DNA of 64,000 nucleotides, taken from contig NZ_JAEQNB010000010.1 in NCBI RefSeq assembly GCF_016722965.1, positions 1-64,000 of the forward strand, in the 5' to 3' direction. Source of the DNA: Tumebacillus amylolyticus. Lineage in GTDB: Bacteria > Bacillota > Bacilli > Tumebacillales > Tumebacillaceae. Below, piece after piece: positions 15,719 through 23,373 of this stretch. The first letter of the stretch is position 1; every line of letters starts with the position of its first letter. Below the pieces are notes generated by a model. The model saw only the letters and a list, made by a program, of their open reading frames with translations, was not told the DNA's origin and ran no database searches. The position numbers and the translations under genes are program-made.

Positions 15719-17080
15719 ATGACCGTCGCATTTAAATTGCCGGATGTCGGCGAAGGCATCCACGAAGCGGAGATCGTCCGCTGGCTGGTCAACGTCGGTG
15801 ACACCGTCCGCGAGTTCGACCCGATTGTCGAAGTCCAAACGGACAAAGCGCTCGTAGAACTCCCTGCGCCGACCACCGGCACGATCTTAGAAATCAAAGC
15901 CCAAGCCGGTCACCTCGCCTACGTCGGCGACGTCATCGTCGTCTTCGGCGAAAAAGGAGTCGAGCCTGCGGTCGAAGTTTCCAGTGCAGCAGGCACCACG
16001 ACACCTGCAGGTAATGTCTCCAGTGCCGCAGGCACGACGACTTCCCGAAACGATAATCTATCATCAGATAAGATAAAATCTTCCGCCGCCGAGGCCGTGC
16101 AGGCCGGAGCGCAACCACCCCACCCTGCCGGCCGCCCGCTCGCAACTCCCGCCACGCGAAAACTCGCGCGTGAACTCGGAGTTGACCTGAAGCTCGTCCC
16201 CGGCACCGGCAAAGGAGGTCGCATCACCAAGGAAGATCTCCAACTCTTCCACCAAGGCGGCACGTCCACCGCGACGACTCCAAACGTTCACGAAGAAGTC
16301 GTCGCATCCTACGACAACCCGCCGGTCACATCTGCACCGACCTCGGCCCCGATTGCCATCCCGCCGGGTACCCCGGGCACCGAAGAACGCGTCCCGCTGC
16401 GCGGTCTGCGCCGCACCATCGCCAACCGCATGGTGCAATCCGCCTTCACCGCGCCGCACGTCACCGCTTTCGACGATGTGGACATGACCGACCTGATCAC
16501 CTATCGCAAGCAGGCAAACGCGCTGCTCACCGACCGCAACGTCAAACTCACGTTCTTGCCGTTCATCCTCAAAGCGTTGGTCTCGGCTCTCAAAGCCCAC
16601 CCGTACCTCAACGCCCACATGGACGACGCAGCAAGTGAGATCGTTCTGAAAAAAGACTACAACATCGGAATCGCAGTCGACACCCCGGACGGCCTGCTCG
16701 TCCCGGTCGTCAAACACGTCGACCGCAAAAGCATCCTCGACCTCGCATCCGAAATCAAACACCTCGTCGACAAAACCCAAGCCCGCACCCTCGACTTGGC
16801 TGAGATGAAGGGCGGGACCTTCACGATCTCCAACATGGGCCCGATCGGCGGACTTTTTGCCACCCCGATCCTCAACTACCCGGAGGTCGGCATCTTGGGC
16901 ATCCACAAAATCGAGGAAAAACCGGTCGTGCGCAACGGCGAAATCGTCATCCGCTCGATGATGAACCTCTCGCTCTCGTTCGACCACCGAGTTATCGACG
17001 GCGCAACGGCTGTGCGTTTCACGAACCACATGAAACGCCTGCTGGAAAACCCGAACCTCATGTTCTTGGAGATGAACTAA
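15719..17080 (+). CDS. bkdB: Dihydrolipoyl acyltransferase E2
   Basis: The 453-aa core enzyme of the complex. An N-terminal lipoyl domain (residues 1-80) carries the lipoylated Lys in QTDKALVEL. The linker contains two SSAAGTTT repeats (about residues 88-105), also seen as imperfect DNA direct repeats near 15978 and 16017. A peripheral-subunit-binding domain follows (TPATRKLARELGVDL, GTGKGGRITKEDL). The C-terminal catalytic domain has SFDHRVIDGATA with the active His and Asp. GAGGAGGTG precedes ATG 15719. Confidence 0.88.
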   Translation: MTVAFKLPDVGEGIHEAEIVRWLVNVGDTVREFDPIVEVQTDKALVELPAPTTGTILEIKAQAGHLAYVGDVIVVFGEKGVEPAVEVSSAAGTTTPAGNVSSAAGTTTSRNDNLSSDKIKSSAAEAVQAGAQPPHPAGRPLATPATRKLARELGVDLKLVPGTGKGGRITKEDLQLFHQGGTSTATTPNVHEEVVASYDNPPVTSAPTSAPIAIPPGTPGTEERVPLRGLRRTIANRMVQSAFTAPHVTAFDDVDMTDLITYRKQANALLTDRNVKLTFLPFILKALVSALKAHPYLNAHMDDAASEIVLKKDYNIGIAVDTPDGLLVPVVKHVDRKSILDLASEIKHLVDKTQARTLDLAEMKGGTFTISNMGPIGGLFATPILNYPEVGILGIHKIEEKPVVRNGEIVIRSMMNLSLSFDHRVIDGATAVRFTNHMKRLLENPNLMFLEMN

Positions 17081-17081
17081 C

Positions 17082-18500
17082 ATGGTAGTCGGAGATATCG
17101 CAGTAGAAACCGAAGTCGTCGTCATCGGCGGCGGCCCCGGCGGGTATGTCGCCGCCATCCGTGCCGCCCAACTGGGCCTCGACGTCACCCTGATCGACAA
17201 AGACACCGTCGGCGGCGTCTGCCTCAACCGGGGATGCATCCCGTCCAAAGCCTTGATCCACGCCGCAAAAACGGCCGCCTCCGCCCTCAAAGCGGATCAC
17301 ATGGGAATCAAGGTCTCCGGCGTCGAAGTCGACATGGAACAAGTGCAGACTTGGAAAAACGGCGTCGTCAACAAACTGACCGGCGGCGTGCAATCTCTGC
17401 TCAAAGCAAACGGGGTCAACGTCGTGTCCGGCAACGCCGTGATCATGGCAGACAACCGAATCGGCGTAGAAACGTCGACGGGGATGGAGTATTTCAAATT
17501 TGAACACTGCATCCTCGCCACCGGGTCCCGCCCGGTGCAACTCCCGACCTTCCCGTTTGACGGCGAGTACATCCTCTCGTCTACGGAAGCGCTCACTTTG
17601 ACCGAAGTCCCGCCGACGCTGCTCGTGCTCGGCGGCGGCTACATCGGTCTCGAACTCGGCACCGCCTATGCCAAACTGGGCAGCCAAGTCACCGTGATCG
17701 AAATGGGTCCGAACCTCCTGCCCGGCGTCGACCCGACGCTGGTGCAGATCGTCAAGAAAAACTTGAAAAAAATCGGAGTGGAAATTCTCACCCAAGCGGC
17801 CGCCTCAGGCTATGAGATCCGCGAAGGCCAGCTCCACGTCACCGTCGAAGTCGCAGGCGAATCGCGAGTCCTTCGTGCCGACAAAATGCTCGTCACCGTA
17901 GGCCGCCGCCCGAACACCGAAGAGCTCGGCTTGGAGCAAGTCGGCTTGGCTCCGGACGCGCGCGGGCTCTTGGAGACCGATGGGCAGATGCGCACGAAGC
18001 ATCCGAAGATCTTCGCCATCGGCGACATCACCCACGGGCCGTTGCTCGCTCACAAAGCAAGCAAAGAAGCGATTGTCGCCGCCGAAGCGATTGCGGGTCA
18101 TGCAAGCGAGATGGACCCCATTGCGATTCCGGCGGTGATCTTCACCGATCCGGAGATTGCGACGGTCGGGTTGAGTGAAGCGCAGGCGAAGGAGCAGGGG
18201 ATGGAAGTCGTAACGGGCAAGTTTCCATTTGCCGCGAACGGCCGTGCGTTGACGACGAACGACGGGGATGGATTCTGTTCGGTCGTGGCCGAGCGTGAGA
18301 CAGGCGTTGTCCTCGGCGTGCACATCGTCGGCCCTGATGCGTCCACGTTGATCGGGGAAGCAACGCTTGCCATCGAGATGGGAGCTACACTGGAGGACTT
18401 CCATCTGACGGTGCATCCGCATCCGTCACTTTCCGAAGTGCTGATGGAAGCCGCAGCCGATGCAGACGGCGTCGCGGTGCACATCGCCAAGCGCAAGTAA
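17082..18500 (+). CDS. lpdA: Dihydrolipoyl dehydrogenase E3
   Basis: The 472-aa flavoprotein reoxidises dihydrolipoamide with NAD+. FAD motif VIGGGPGGYVAAIRAAQLG, redox disulfide GGVCLNRGCIPSKAL (Cys pair about residues 47 and 52), NAD motif VLGGGYIGLELGTAYA, FAD motif FAIGDIT, and the C-terminal catalytic HPHPSLSEVLMEA with His and Glu. It starts 1 bp after the E2 stop. This is the last gene of the operon; a long terminator follows. Confidence 0.93.
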   Translation: MVVGDIAVETEVVVIGGGPGGYVAAIRAAQLGLDVTLIDKDTVGGVCLNRGCIPSKALIHAAKTAASALKADHMGIKVSGVEVDMEQVQTWKNGVVNKLTGGVQSLLKANGVNVVSGNAVIMADNRIGVETSTGMEYFKFEHCILATGSRPVQLPTFPFDGEYILSSTEALTLTEVPPTLLVLGGGYIGLELGTAYAKLGSQVTVIEMGPNLLPGVDPTLVQIVKKNLKKIGVEILTQAAASGYEIREGQLHVTVEVAGESRVLRADKMLVTVGRRPNTEELGLEQVGLAPDARGLLETDGQMRTKHPKIFAIGDITHGPLLAHKASKEAIVAAEAIAGHASEMDPIAIPAVIFTDPEIATVGLSEAQAKEQGMEVVTGKFPFAANGRALTTNDGDGFCSVVAERETGVVLGVHIVGPDASTLIGEATLAIEMGATLEDFHLTVHPHPSLSEVLMEAAADADGVAVHIAKRK

Positions 18501-18517
18501 GGTTCAAAACATACAAA

Positions 18518-18572
18518 AATACACCCTGCCCGAATGTCACCATGAGATTCGGTCAGGGTGTATTCGATTTTT
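18518..18572 (+). terminator. Terminator of the paa-bkd operon
   Basis: AATACACCCTG and CAGGGTGTATT close a stem with an inner CCGAAT/ATTCGG pair, followed by CGATTTTTCT. Confidence 0.8.
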
Positions 18573-18668
18573 CTACACAAAAGGGGAATTAACTGGATCG
18601 AGTTTCCCAGGAAGGGAACTGATCAAACGGGGAACGAGTATCTCAATTTGAGGTGTTTAGTCGGTTTG

Positions 18669-19220
18669 TTATTTCTTACGACCTTTGCGAAACCTGCGAA
18701 TCTGCAAATCGTGTTTCTCCACCTGCCACTTAATTTTCATCACTTCATCGGCAAGTTCCATGAACTCATCCTTCGTCACCATCTCCGACCGCAAAGCCCG
18801 GAACTCTTCACCCAACCACATCATCAACTGATCAAACTTCGAATCAATCCGCGACCCCATCTCAGACATCTCGCCACGAAGCTGACCCACGATGCGCCCT
18901 TCCATGTCGGTCATCTCGCCGCGCAGACGACCCTCCATGTCGGTCATCTCGCCACGCAGACGACCCTCCATGTCGGTCATCTCGCCGCGCAGACGACCCT
19001 CCATGTCGGTCATCTCACCGCGCAATCGACCCTCCATGTCGGTCATCTCACCGCGCAATCGACCTTCCGAAGCCGCCATGTCATCGCGCAAACGACCTTC
19101 CATTTCGGTCATTTCACCGCGCAGTCGGTTCTCCGATGCGAGCATGTCATTGCGCAGATGACCTTCCATCGTGTCGCAGCGTTCCATCACCGAGCGGAAC
19201 ATCACTTGACTCTCACTCAT
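18669..19220 (-). CDS. Hendecad-repeat coiled-coil protein, 183 aa
   Basis: No known family was recognised. Residues about 25-115 consist of 11-residue units of the form GRLRGEMTDME, five nearly identical, with diverged units (SENRLRGEMTE, GRLRDDMAASE, QLRGEMSEM) at the edges. An 11-residue period with regularly placed hydrophobics (L, M, M) predicts a right-handed or straight coiled coil. The C-terminal 70 residues are also helical and end in a basic tail (RRFRKGRKK). ATG 19220 has GGAGGTGAGACAAG just upstream. There are no membrane segments and no signal peptide. A structural or scaffold role is possible, but nothing more can be said. Confidence 0.75.
   Translation of the reverse strand: MSESQVMFRSVMERCDTMEGHLRNDMLASENRLRGEMTEMEGRLRDDMAASEGRLRGEMTDMEGRLRGEMTDMEGRLRGEMTDMEGRLRGEMTDMEGRLRGEMTDMEGRIVGQLRGEMSEMGSRIDSKFDQLMMWLGEEFRALRSEMVTKDEFMELADEVMKIKWQVEKHDLQIRRFRKGRKK
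18895..19065 (-). repeat. 33-bp tandem repeat inside the coiled-coil gene
   Basis: About five near-identical 33-bp units, each encoding 11 residues. Neighbouring units differ mostly by third-position changes such as TCGCCG/TCGCCA/TCACCG. Such arrays can change copy number by slippage, in steps that keep the reading frame. Confidence 0.85.
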
Positions 19221-19464
19221 CTTGTCTCACCTCCGTTTTCTACCCCTAGCCTACCAATCCATCCCCTCATAAAACAACCCCCAATTTTATAGTAAACCTC
19301 CTCAACTCCTGTAAAAAAAGTCCTAGTCTCAATCCCTCCCCCGAGGCTCTCAACGGGCTTTTTTTCCCCATCCCCCGTACATTTCCCCCCGGACAGGGAA
19401 GGATGATGGTAAACTAAACGTGGGCAGCGGACCATGAAGCCGCCGCCTTAGCCAAAAGGGGTAG
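19221..19464. other. Divergent intergenic region
   Basis: This holds the upstream regions of the coiled-coil gene (minus) and the MpsC-domain gene (plus). An A-run, a C/G-rich block with a weak CCCG/CGGG hairpin and a T-run lie at about 19311-19366. No gene or convincing promoter was identified. Confidence 0.3.
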
Positions 19465-20175
19465 ATGTTTTTGCAGACCAAAGAGTACGAAGCGGACTTG
19501 TCCGGTTTCTTCGGGCGGTTGTTCCGAGAGAACTTCGGCAAAGGGCCGGAGTCGGTGTTTACCACCATGTCGGGCCCGTTTATCACCGTGTACCTGCGCA
19601 ACTTCATCGCCCCGATGGAACGTGTGTTGTACGAACAGGGCAACGAACAGATCGTGGAGAAAACCCGCGATTCGCTCATTCAACTTCTCCTCCCGGAGAT
19701 TCGAGCGTATGTGAAGATCTTGACCGGGATCGAAGCCCAAGAGATCTACTACGACTGGAACTTGCACAATCGCTCCGGCATGTTCAATGTGATCGGACGT
19801 GAATCGTTCACCAAGGAACCTGTCCCCGAAGAATCCTACCACGGACGCGACGATCTCCACGAGGAACTGCTCGTCTTGAGTCACCAAGTGCAGAAAACTC
19901 CGGAGGCCATCTCTTCGTTCGTCCTCAACCCGCGCACGCTCCTCGTCTTGCGGGAAGGTATCCTCGTTCCGATTGAGAAGGAATTGATTCGCCTCGGCTT
20001 CCGCGAAACGTTGGCGCTCGCCAAGCGGACGCTTGAGAAAAACTACCTGCACAACAACAACCACTTTGAAGCAATCCTCGGCAAGCGGGTGATTGACCTG
20101 TTTGTCGATTGGGATTTTGAACGAGACAAGTCGGTGTTTCTGTTTATCACGAAGCCGACAGATGCAGTCAAATAG
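19465..20175 (+). CDS. MpsC-domain (DUF2294) protein, two copies, 236 aa
   Basis: Two copies of the DUF2294/MpsC domain appear in tandem: residues about 10-110 (VTT-like FTTMSGPFITVYLRNFIAPME, KTRDSLIQLLLPEIRAYV, YYDWNLHNRSG) and about 125-232 (VLNPRTLLVLREGILVPIEK, KRTLEKNYLH, DLFVDWDFERDKSVFLF). The family name comes from a proposed sodium-translocating, membrane-potential-generating system, but no membrane segment is visible here and the molecular role is unknown. AAAAGGGG precedes ATG 19465. A terminator separates it from the next gene. Confidence 0.7.
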   Translation: MFLQTKEYEADLSGFFGRLFRENFGKGPESVFTTMSGPFITVYLRNFIAPMERVLYEQGNEQIVEKTRDSLIQLLLPEIRAYVKILTGIEAQEIYYDWNLHNRSGMFNVIGRESFTKEPVPEESYHGRDDLHEELLVLSHQVQKTPEAISSFVLNPRTLLVLREGILVPIEKELIRLGFRETLALAKRTLEKNYLHNNNHFEAILGKRVIDLFVDWDFERDKSVFLFITKPTDAVK

Positions 20176-20218
20176 CGGGAGTGGCAATGAGCCGGACCTC
20201 AAGCGGGAGCCGGACATA

Positions 20219-20267
20219 AGCTCAAACGGATGTCCCTTTGCAGGGGAGGTCTGTTTGGGCTTTTTTT
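20219..20267 (+). terminator. Terminator after the MpsC-domain gene
   Basis: AGCTCAAAC pairs with GTTTGGGCT, with further inner pairing (GGA/TCT, CCC/GGG), followed by seven T residues. Confidence 0.8.
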
Positions 20268-20296
20268 CATTTTCAAAAAAAGGGTGCCAAATCATC

Positions 20297-20875
20297 ATGA
20301 AAAACAATCTCTTGCACTACACAGCCGTCCGCAATTCACTCAACATCGTCCGCGGCTGCCTGCAAATGACGCGAGCGAAACTCAACGAACAGGAACGCGC
20401 CCACTTGGAGACCGCCGTCGCCGAGCTGACGCGCGCCGAACTGCTCGTCCGTGAGTATCTGGAAGTGAGTGTTCAGGACGTCGACCCATACGAATGGGTC
20501 GATCTCGTCACAGTCGTCACCAACGTCGAGAATCTGCTGTCTGCTTACGCGATTGTCAAACGAGTCAAGTTTGTCCTGCACCTCGGCGACGACCTCTTTC
20601 TCCAAGGCAATCGACCCCGACTCGAGCAATTTTTCCTCTACCTGCTCGAACACGCTCTCCACACCGCACCCTCCGGAGGCTGCCTCACGATCCAAGCGCA
20701 AAACTCCGGCTGGGGCATCCTCCTGCAAGTGCAGGGCTTCGGCGGCAACACGGAGAGCAACGAAGAGAAGCAACTCGAAACTCTGCCTGAGGAACTCCAC
20801 CTCCTGGCCGTTGCCCTCGGCGGTCATCTGCAATTCGACGGCACGACCGCCATGCTGGGCCTGCCTCTGGACTGA
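20297..20875 (+). CDS. Degenerate sensor-kinase-like protein (Spo0B-like layout), 192 aa
   Basis: The N-terminus reads HYTAVRNSLNIVRGCLQMTR, which lines up with the phosphoacceptor helix of sporulation kinases (HEVRNPMTSVRGFLQLL in the kinase at 57760-59925). The acceptor His position is occupied by Thr, and the only nearby His (residue 7) is two residues out of register. The C-terminal 100 residues look like a HATPase fold (NRPRLEQFFLYLLEHALHTA, ending TAMLGLPLD), but N-box Asn and the DxGxG and GxGL nucleotide motifs are absent. A helical hairpin plus a dead ATPase-like domain is the design of Spo0B. It could be a phosphotransferase or a decoy. Start ATG 20297; the ribosome site is weak (AAAAAAAGGGTG). 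Confidence 0.6.
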   Translation: MKNNLLHYTAVRNSLNIVRGCLQMTRAKLNEQERAHLETAVAELTRAELLVREYLEVSVQDVDPYEWVDLVTVVTNVENLLSAYAIVKRVKFVLHLGDDLFLQGNRPRLEQFFLYLLEHALHTAPSGGCLTIQAQNSGWGILLQVQGFGGNTESNEEKQLETLPEELHLLAVALGGHLQFDGTTAMLGLPLD

Positions 20876-20876
20876 A

Positions 20877-20912
20877 AAAAAATCCCCCATCACATCAGAT
20901 GGGGGATTTTCT
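20877..20912. terminator. Bidirectional terminator
   Basis: AAAATCCCCCAT and ATGGGGGATTTT form a 12-bp stem with A/T runs on both sides. It serves the kinase-like gene and the convergent MFS gene. Confidence 0.88.
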
Positions 20913-22077
20913 CCTCTTGACGAAGAGGTTGTTTGCCTCGACGGAACCCGAACGAGAGGGCGACGAACAGCGCGAGCATGCCGCCGAGTACATAGAACAT
21001 CAGCCCCGGCACCGACGTGCTCAGGAAGTAGCCGTTCACATTGGGCGCGATGATGTTTGCGATGCCAAACATGATGCTCGCAAACGCTCCGGCTGTCGAG
21101 ATCAAGCCCGGCGAGAGTATGTCGGCCGCATACGCGAGTCCCAGCGTATAGAACGACCCGACGAACGCCCCCGCCAACGCCAGCAACACGATCAGCGCCC
21201 AGACGTTTGAACTCACCAACGGGAGCAGGAGGAAGCAAATTGCTCCGATGACGGCGCAGAGCACCATGACTTTTTTTCTCCCCACACGGTCGGACCAGCG
21301 TCCGAGCGGCATCTGGAGCACGAGCGAGCCGACGACGAACGACGGGAGGATGATCGACACCCAGTCCAGCGAGAGTCCGGAGCGCACGGCATAGACGGGG
21401 AAGTTGACGTTGAGCGCCGATTCCATGTAGCCGTAGAGGAACGGCGGGATCAACGCCAACCAGCCGAGTCGGAGGACGTCGAGATAGCGGTTTTGGCCGC
21501 TCGTCGTCGAGTCGATGGCGTCGGGGTGGGCGTTTTTCAAACGGGCGAGCATGAGGAACGCCGTGGCGTAGAACACCGAGATCGCGAGAAACGGCGCCCA
21601 GATGCCAAAATCGATCAGCAACATGCCAAGCGGCCCGAACGAGAACCCCGCACTGTAGGCAAATCCATAGATCGACAGGTACCGCCCGCGTTTTTCAAGG
21701 GGCGCGATCGCCGTCACCCACAATTGCGCCGCATAATGCAGCGCCACGTCGCCGATCCCGATCAGCAGACGCAGGATGAACCAGACCGCCAGCCCGCGAA
21801 ACACCGGCAGAAGCAACGTCGAGATCGTGACGATGGTGAGACCGATGAAGATCGTCGTCCGATAGCCGAACTTGCGCAACGGAATTTCCATCAGCGGAGA
21901 AACGATCAAGATCCCGATATACAAAGCCGCCGCGTTAAATCCGTTGGCGACGGTGGAAACGCCGTCTTGGTCCAGCAGGACGCTGAGCAGAGGCAACGTC
22001 AATCCCTGACTCATCCCGGCGATGGCGACGACGAGCAACAATGTGACAAAAAGAAATGAATTCGAACGCGTAGTCAT
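20890..22077 (-). CDS. MFS transporter, 395 aa, paralog of 601-1770
   Basis: A 12-segment permease with motif A-like loops (EIPLRKFGYR; LGRWSDRVGRKKVM). It aligns with the MFS protein at 601-1770 from the first helix (GMSQGLTLPLLSVLLDQDGV) through NGFNAAALYIGILIVSPLME, including conserved spacing. A drug or metabolite efflux role is inferred. ATG 22077 is preferred over TTG 22113, because TTG has no properly spaced ribosome site and AAAGGA lies 12 bp before the ATG. Confidence 0.83.
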   Translation of the reverse strand: MTTRSNSFLFVTLLLVVAIAGMSQGLTLPLLSVLLDQDGVSTVANGFNAAALYIGILIVSPLMEIPLRKFGYRTTIFIGLTIVTISTLLLPVFRGLAVWFILRLLIGIGDVALHYAAQLWVTAIAPLEKRGRYLSIYGFAYSAGFSFGPLGMLLIDFGIWAPFLAISVFYATAFLMLARLKNAHPDAIDSTTSGQNRYLDVLRLGWLALIPPFLYGYMESALNVNFPVYAVRSGLSLDWVSIILPSFVVGSLVLQMPLGRWSDRVGRKKVMVLCAVIGAICFLLLPLVSSNVWALIVLLALAGAFVGSFYTLGLAYAADILSPGLISTAGAFASIMFGIANIIAPNVNGYFLSTSVPGLMFYVLGGMLALFVALSFGFRRGKQPLRQEEKIPHLM

Positions 22078-22183
22078 GAGGGCAAGTGATCCTTTCTCTT
22101 CAATAACATTCAAACCTTATCATACAACAAACTTCCCGCAACGCCCACAGGAAGCCTTTCCCCGCCGTTGTCCGATTTAGGCG

Positions 22184-22213
22184 TTGACTTTAGCCCAGCG
22201 TAAAGGGTACACT
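22184..22213 (+). promoter_or_regulatory. Promoter of the Mn riboswitch-terC unit
   Basis: TTGACT, 18 bp, TACACT, with the riboswitch aptamer starting about 10 bp after the -10 box. Confidence 0.75.
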
Positions 22214-22221
22214 AAAAACAT

Positions 22222-22371
22222 CAAAGGGGAGTAGCTTGCAGGCATTCGTCCGTGCCTGTGATAACGTTTCGTCATGACGAGGTGTCTCTGCGCGAGATCC
22301 TCCGGGCGTTATCAACCAACGCGTGTAGCGAGACCTTTGCCGATATCCACGGCAAAGGTCTCTTTTATTTT
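22222..22371 (+). promoter_or_regulatory. yybP-ykoY manganese riboswitch with terminator
   Basis: The 5' conserved strand CAAAGGGGAGTAGC and the 3' strand GCGAGACCTTTGCC match the yybP-ykoY class; the middle contains GTCATGACGAGG and CCGGGCGTTATCA as in that aptamer. GAGACCTTTGCC (22330-22341) can pair either with the 5' CAAAGGGG strand (P1) or with GGCAAAGGTCTC (22351-22362), which is followed by TTTTATTTT as a terminator. The two structures exclude each other, so Mn2+ binding should switch expression on. Confidence 0.9.
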
Positions 22372-22419
22372 GTCTGGAATCGGGAAATAGTGGTAGGAGA
22401 GGACGAGAGGAGGAAGAAC

Positions 22420-23094
22420 ATGCTTACATTTCTGATCGGTCTCTTCAGTATCATCATCATCGACTTGGTCGTCAGTGGAGACAATGCGATGGTCATCGCG
22501 TTGGCTTCCCGAAACCTGCCCGATGAACAGCGGAAAAAAGCCATCCTCTGGGGGACGGTCGGTGCCGTCGCCGTGCGCATCATCTTGACGGTCGTCGCCG
22601 TCTACCTGCTTGAGATTCCGTTTCTGCAAGCGGTGGGCGGGATCTTCCTGATCTACGTCGCCGTCAAACTGCTCGTCGACAACGTCGGGGAGGAAGAAGC
22701 GCACATCAAGTCCCACGCTTCGTTTGGCAAAGCGATCCGCACGATCATCATGGCCGACTTGGTTCTGTCGCTGGACAACATCTTCGCCGTCGCCGCGGCC
22801 GGCAAGGGTCATATCGCGCTCGTGTTGATCGGGCTCGCCATCTCGATTCCGATCATCGTCTGGGGCTCCACCGTCATTCTCAAGTTGATGAACCGTTTCC
22901 CGTTGCTGATCTACGTGGGGGCAGGGGTCCTGGGCTGGACGGCCGGCACGATGTTGATTTCGGACAAAGTGGTCGACGAATTCGTCAACATCGCCGTGCT
23001 CGACTGGGTCGTTCCGCTGGTGGTCACCGTCGCCGTCATCGTGCTTGGCAAGATGCTGAGCGGGCGTGAAAAACAAGTCAAAAGCCAAGCGTAA
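22420..23094 (+). CDS. TerC-family membrane protein, likely Mn2+ exporter
   Basis: The 224-aa integral membrane protein has about seven hydrophobic segments and two TerC acidic motifs inside the membrane: DLVVSGDNAMVIALA (residues about 16-30) and DLVLSLDNIFAVAAA (about 110-124). Bacterial TerC proteins under yybP-ykoY riboswitches export manganese or supply it to secreted enzymes. The ribosome site AGAGGAGGAAG precedes ATG 22420. The upstream switch strongly supports the Mn2+ role. Confidence 0.88.
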   Translation: MLTFLIGLFSIIIIDLVVSGDNAMVIALASRNLPDEQRKKAILWGTVGAVAVRIILTVVAVYLLEIPFLQAVGGIFLIYVAVKLLVDNVGEEEAHIKSHASFGKAIRTIIMADLVLSLDNIFAVAAAGKGHIALVLIGLAISIPIIVWGSTVILKLMNRFPLLIYVGAGVLGWTAGTMLISDKVVDEFVNIAVLDWVVPLVVTVAVIVLGKMLSGREKQVKSQA

Positions 23095-23176
23095 GGATGC
23101 GCATGTGCATAATCCACTCCAATTCCGCATAGGATGATTCTCACACACCGAGTGTCGGGAAGGAGATTGGAAACAC

Positions 23177-23320
23177 ATGCAACCGAGCAACCAAGAGCAA
23201 CATCAACCCTACCGGATTCCGCAGGAGCTGATCAATTCGATCCTTGCAGATTGCGGGCTGGAGAGCTTAGCGGGAGACGGCAGCGTCGAACCGCTCGATG
23301 ACGACGTCTCCGAGCGCTGA
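23177..23320 (+). CDS. Small acidic protein, 47 aa, unknown
   Basis: A short frame with a strong ribosome site (AAGGAGA, 10 bp before ATG 23177) and its own terminator directly after it. The product starts MQPSNQEQHQPYRIPQELIN, has one Cys (residue 26), and ends in an acidic run (DDDVSER). No family was recognised. It lies 82 bp downstream of terC and may be read from the same transcript. Confidence 0.5.
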   Translation: MQPSNQEQHQPYRIPQELINSILADCGLESLAGDGSVEPLDDDVSER

Positions 23321-23331
23321 GCCATCGGGAC

Positions 23332-23373
23332 AAAAAAACACCACAGCCGCCGACGGCATGTGGTGTTTTTTTA
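23332..23373. terminator. Bidirectional terminator
   Basis: AAAAAAACACCACA and TGTGGTGTTTTTTT with an inner GCCG/CGGC pair. It serves the 47-aa gene and the convergent hydrolase gene. Confidence 0.9.

Noticed and set aside
18895-19065. 33-bp repeats that might suggest a CRISPR array
   Set aside because: The repeats are contiguous without spacers, in frame, and encode an 11-residue coiled-coil unit; no cas genes are near.
19311-19366. Hairpin with A-run and T-run taken as a terminator
   Set aside because: The pairing is only about four base pairs (CCCG/CGGG), and it lies between divergent genes where no terminator is expected.
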